Below, one piece after another: positions 6,369-7,786 of a stretch of 7,786 nt of DNA. Source of the DNA: Bacteroidota bacterium (GTDB lineage: Bacteria > Bacteroidota > Bacteroidia > Bacteroidales > PUMT01); the NCBI GenBank assembly GCA_003567115.1, contig PXAP01000111.1:1-7786 (forward strand), in the 5' to 3' direction. Within the stretch, counting starts at the first letter, position 1, and every line of letters begins with the position of its first letter. The position numbers and the translations under genes are program-made. The notes beneath the pieces were generated by a model. It did no database searches, was not told the origin of the DNA, and was given only the letters and a program-made list of their open reading frames with translations.

Positions 6369-6620
6369 ATGGCTATGAAAGCAATTGAGATAAATACAAA
6401 GACCGATAAATTTGGTAACCTCAGGGTGGATTATCCATTGAATAAAAAGGACAGTACCGTCAGGATAATTATTCTTCTGGAGGAGGAAGGTGAAGAGTCG
6501 GAAGAAGAAAAAAGATGGCTGTATTCCATTCAGAATAATCCTGCTTTTGATTTTCTGAATGAACCTGAGGAAGATATTTACTCACAAACTGACGGAGAAC
6601 CAATAAATGATAAGGAATAG
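6369..6620 (+). CDS. Antitoxin-like protein of a MazF/PemK-type toxin-antitoxin locus
   Basis: An 83-residue acidic protein. The N-terminus (MKAIEINTKTDKFGNLRVDYPL from the second Met) predicts a short beta-rich segment. It is followed by VRIIILLEEEGEESEEEKRW and a Trp/Phe-containing acidic tail. This two-part layout resembles small Bacteroidota antitoxins encoded directly ahead of MazF/PemK-like toxins, in which the flexible acidic tail masks the toxin. The assignment rests mainly on the toxin sequence immediately downstream; the protein itself carries no motif I can name with certainty. The start is ambiguous between ATGs at 6369 and 6375, and the second gives a more reasonable leader. Its TAG stop at 6618-6620 is directly followed, in the same frame, by toxin coding sequence. 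Confidence 0.65.
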   Translation: MAMKAIEINTKTDKFGNLRVDYPLNKKDSTVRIIILLEEEGEESEEEKRWLYSIQNNPAFDFLNEPEEDIYSQTDGEPINDKE

Positions 6621-6947
6621 ATAGTTCTTGTACCTTTTCCCTTCGATGATTTTTCATCTTCAAAAGTAAGACCTGCTTTATGCCTTACTGCTGAAATTGG
6701 CAAACATAAACATGTAATTATTGCATTTATTACCAGTAAAATCCCGGACGATATTACTGATAGTGACATAATTATTGAGAAGAATTCTGAAAATTCGTTC
6801 GGAACAGGATTGGTTGTGGATTCTGTAATCAGGTTGCACAAGATGGTTGTAATTCCCGGAAAACTGATAAAAAGAAAACTGGGAGAAATTAACCAATCCC
6901 TCCAAATGGATGTGAAAAGCAAAATCCGGAAACTTTTTGACTGCTGA
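6607..6947 (+). pseudogene. MazF/PemK-like mRNA interferase toxin, start lost by frameshift
   Basis: From 6621 the sequence reads IVLVPFPFDD, FSSSKVRPAL and onward for 108 residues to the TGA at 6945-6947. The first strand (IVLVPFPF), the KVRP loop with Arg17, Thr38 in FITSK, and the C-terminal RLHKMVVIPGKLIKRKLGEI are hallmarks of MazF/PemK endoribonucleases; the Arg and Thr are the expected catalytic pair. However, this frame has no start codon. The ATG that should open it, at 6607-6609 and overlapping the antitoxin end, reads M-I-R-N-R and stops at 6622. A gain of one base (or loss of two) near 6620 would join it to the toxin frame. The toxin is instead in frame with the antitoxin, separated only by one TAG. 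The first in-frame ATG within the toxin comes at about residue 75. Most likely this is an inactivated toxin; a sequencing error or TAG readthrough into an antitoxin-toxin fusion are alternatives. Confidence 0.8.
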
Positions 6948-7212
6948 ATCTGATTTAAAAATCATGGTTCATCATAAAGGTTTAATTCACTGACGGATTT
7001 GCTTCTGTTTTTCCACTCAATTAAGTGTTGTAAAATATTCTTCTCATACTAAAGTACAATAGTGTTTTTGCTACTTATGTGCTAAAAGACAATATATATT
7101 TTGCAATTTTGATTTTTTCTGATTTTTTTACGGTTATTTGAAATCAATTTACAAAAAACATTACTTCTCCGAAAATTATACCCGAAAAAACCAAGTGACT
7201 TTTCATAGTGAC

Positions 7213-7247
7213 CTATATTTTTTCAGGCTTGTCCTGAAAAAATATAG
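7213..7247. repeat. 15-bp perfect inverted repeat, possible bidirectional terminator
   Basis: The arms are 7213-7227 and 7233-7247, separated by the 5-base loop CTTGT. The stem has a CAGG/CCTG base and a run of six A-T pairs in the middle, so each strand presents a T run within one arm. It lies 266 bases after the toxin frame ends and 300 bases before the carboxypeptidase start. The shape fits a bidirectional terminator or a palindromic repeat unit. Confidence 0.55.
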
Positions 7248-7346
7248 ATTATTAACTTGCAATTAATTATGATCCCGGAGTTGCTGGTTTTACGCAGAGG
7301 GATCCGCATTAAGTTTCTGCTGTCATGGTAAAATTGTTTTATATTT

Positions 7347-7401
7347 ATCCTGTAAGTCAGAATTTTGTTTTGAAAATTAACAAAATTCTGACTTACAGGA
7401 T
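7347..7401. repeat. 23-bp perfect inverted repeat with 9-base loop
   Basis: The arms are 7347-7369 and 7379-7401, with loop TTGAAAATT. The arms contain CTGTAAGTCAG and its complement. Beyond the perfect arms the stem can continue with one G-U pair and two A-T pairs. There is no T tract after the stem, so it does not look like a simple terminator. A hairpin this long and perfect is more typical of a dispersed palindromic (REP/MITE-like) element or the end of a small transposon; the sequence alone cannot decide. Confidence 0.75.
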
Positions 7402-7547
7402 GAACCGCTTCGCTTTCCCATGAAATTTTTTCATCTTTGTCTGTGTGTAATTTGACTTCGTCGATTTTCCATGTTATACCCGATGCTTTGTTGAGTATTT
7501 TCAAGATGGAAAATTCAGATAAAAAAATTTCATGTTCATTTGTCATT

Positions 7548-7786
7548 ATGGAGAAAATAAGAATTAATCTTCCGGGAAAGAAATTTATTATTAATAGAGT
7601 TACAACAGTGTTTCCGGTGGTTGTGATATTGATTTTTGGGGTTATTTCGGGTTCGTGCACCTCTCCACGCTATTTGGCCCGAACATCGATACCCGGAAAG
7701 TTCCTGGAAAATCCGGCAATTGCTGACACTCATGTCGGTATTGCCATATATGACCCCGGCACAGGGGAGTATGTGTACACTCACAA
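7548..7786 (+). CDS. D-alanyl-D-alanine carboxypeptidase/endopeptidase, PBP4 (DacB, peptidase S13) family, N-terminal part
   Basis: The gene is cut by the right edge after 79 residues. The N-terminus has a basic region (MEKIRINLPGKKFIINR), a hydrophobic segment (residues 21-34) and a lipobox-like GVISGSC with Cys37, so an outer-envelope lipoprotein is likely; the -3 position is Ser, which is atypical. The following stretch, FLENPAIADTHVGIAIYDPGTGEYVYTH, matches the opening of PBP4-family domains (the THVGIAIYD...TGE-x-VY pattern) just ahead of the SxxK active-site motif, which lies beyond the window. Family members trim D-Ala-D-Ala or cleave peptide cross-links in peptidoglycan. An in-frame ATG at 7506 would add 14 residues before the signal, so the start at 7548 is preferred. 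No clear promoter was found. Confidence 0.75.
   Translation, partial: MEKIRINLPGKKFIINRVTTVFPVVVILIFGVISGSCTSPRYLARTSIPGKFLENPAIADTHVGIAIYDPGTGEYVYTH

Larger units (their letters stand above)
6948..7547. other. Gene-free region with two long inverted repeats
   Basis: About 600 bases of AT-rich DNA separate the toxin remnant from the carboxypeptidase gene. The two perfect hairpins are listed separately. A TGATTTTTT octamer-like run occurs twice near 7110-7130. No TAnnTTTG box matching the downstream gene was found; the nearest is CATCTTTG at 7432-7439, with one mismatch. A minus-strand frame (7223-7546) begins one base away from the carboxypeptidase start and contains the 23-bp hairpin. It is not recognisable. 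Confidence 0.5.

Noticed and set aside
6578..6965. Minus-strand frames over the toxin remnant
   Set aside because: They are antisense to a frame with clear MazF/PemK motifs; their sequences are unlike known proteins.

Overview
The window looks like chromosomal DNA of a Bacteroidota bacterium, probably of the order Bacteroidales or a close relative. It is AT-rich and its genes lack Shine-Dalgarno sequences. Three upstream regions carry the TTTG / TAnnTTTG (-33/-7) promoter architecture of that phylum. The gene families also fit: a serine-hydrolase domain of the type fused to GH3 glucosaminidases, methylmalonyl-CoA epimerase, and a PBP4-type carboxypeptidase lipoprotein.

Layout. (1) 1-1047, plus strand: the C-terminal part of a penicillin-binding/beta-lactamase-type serine hydrolase, cut by the left edge. 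(2) 1271-1681, plus: methylmalonyl-CoA epimerase with its own promoter. (3) 1767-5900, minus: five genes, in transcription order a seven-repeat secreted TPR protein, a CDP-alcohol phosphatidyltransferase, a TauE/SafE permease, a CdsA-like cytidylyltransferase and a dolichol/phytol-kinase-like membrane protein. The last three are closely spaced (46 and 34 bp gaps) and may form one transcript. The phosphatidyltransferase is set apart by a 313-bp gap holding two terminator-like hairpins. (4) 5901-6368: AT-rich gene-free DNA with a 24-codon signal-peptide-like reading frame. (5) 6369-6947, plus: a toxin-antitoxin pair whose antitoxin is intact but whose MazF/PemK-like toxin has lost its start through a frameshift. 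(6) 6948-7547: gene-free DNA with two long perfect inverted repeats. (7) 7548 to the right edge, plus: the N-terminus of a PBP4-type D-Ala-D-Ala carboxypeptidase lipoprotein.

How the genes fit together. Both edge genes act on peptidoglycan. The minus-strand block gathers three membrane enzyme families that use CTP or CDP-activated lipids: a kinase-like protein, a CDP-lipid synthase-like protein and a CDP-alcohol transferase. This suggests a dedicated lipid-modification route, although its substrates cannot be read from the sequence. The epimerase belongs to the propionate/succinate (methylmalonyl-CoA) pathway and has no visible functional link to its neighbours.

No complete mobile element, CRISPR array, rRNA or tRNA was recognised. 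The main oddities are the start-less toxin in the same frame as its antitoxin, the 23-bp perfect hairpin near 7.37 kb, and the clustering of CTP-dependent lipid enzymes around a TauE permease.
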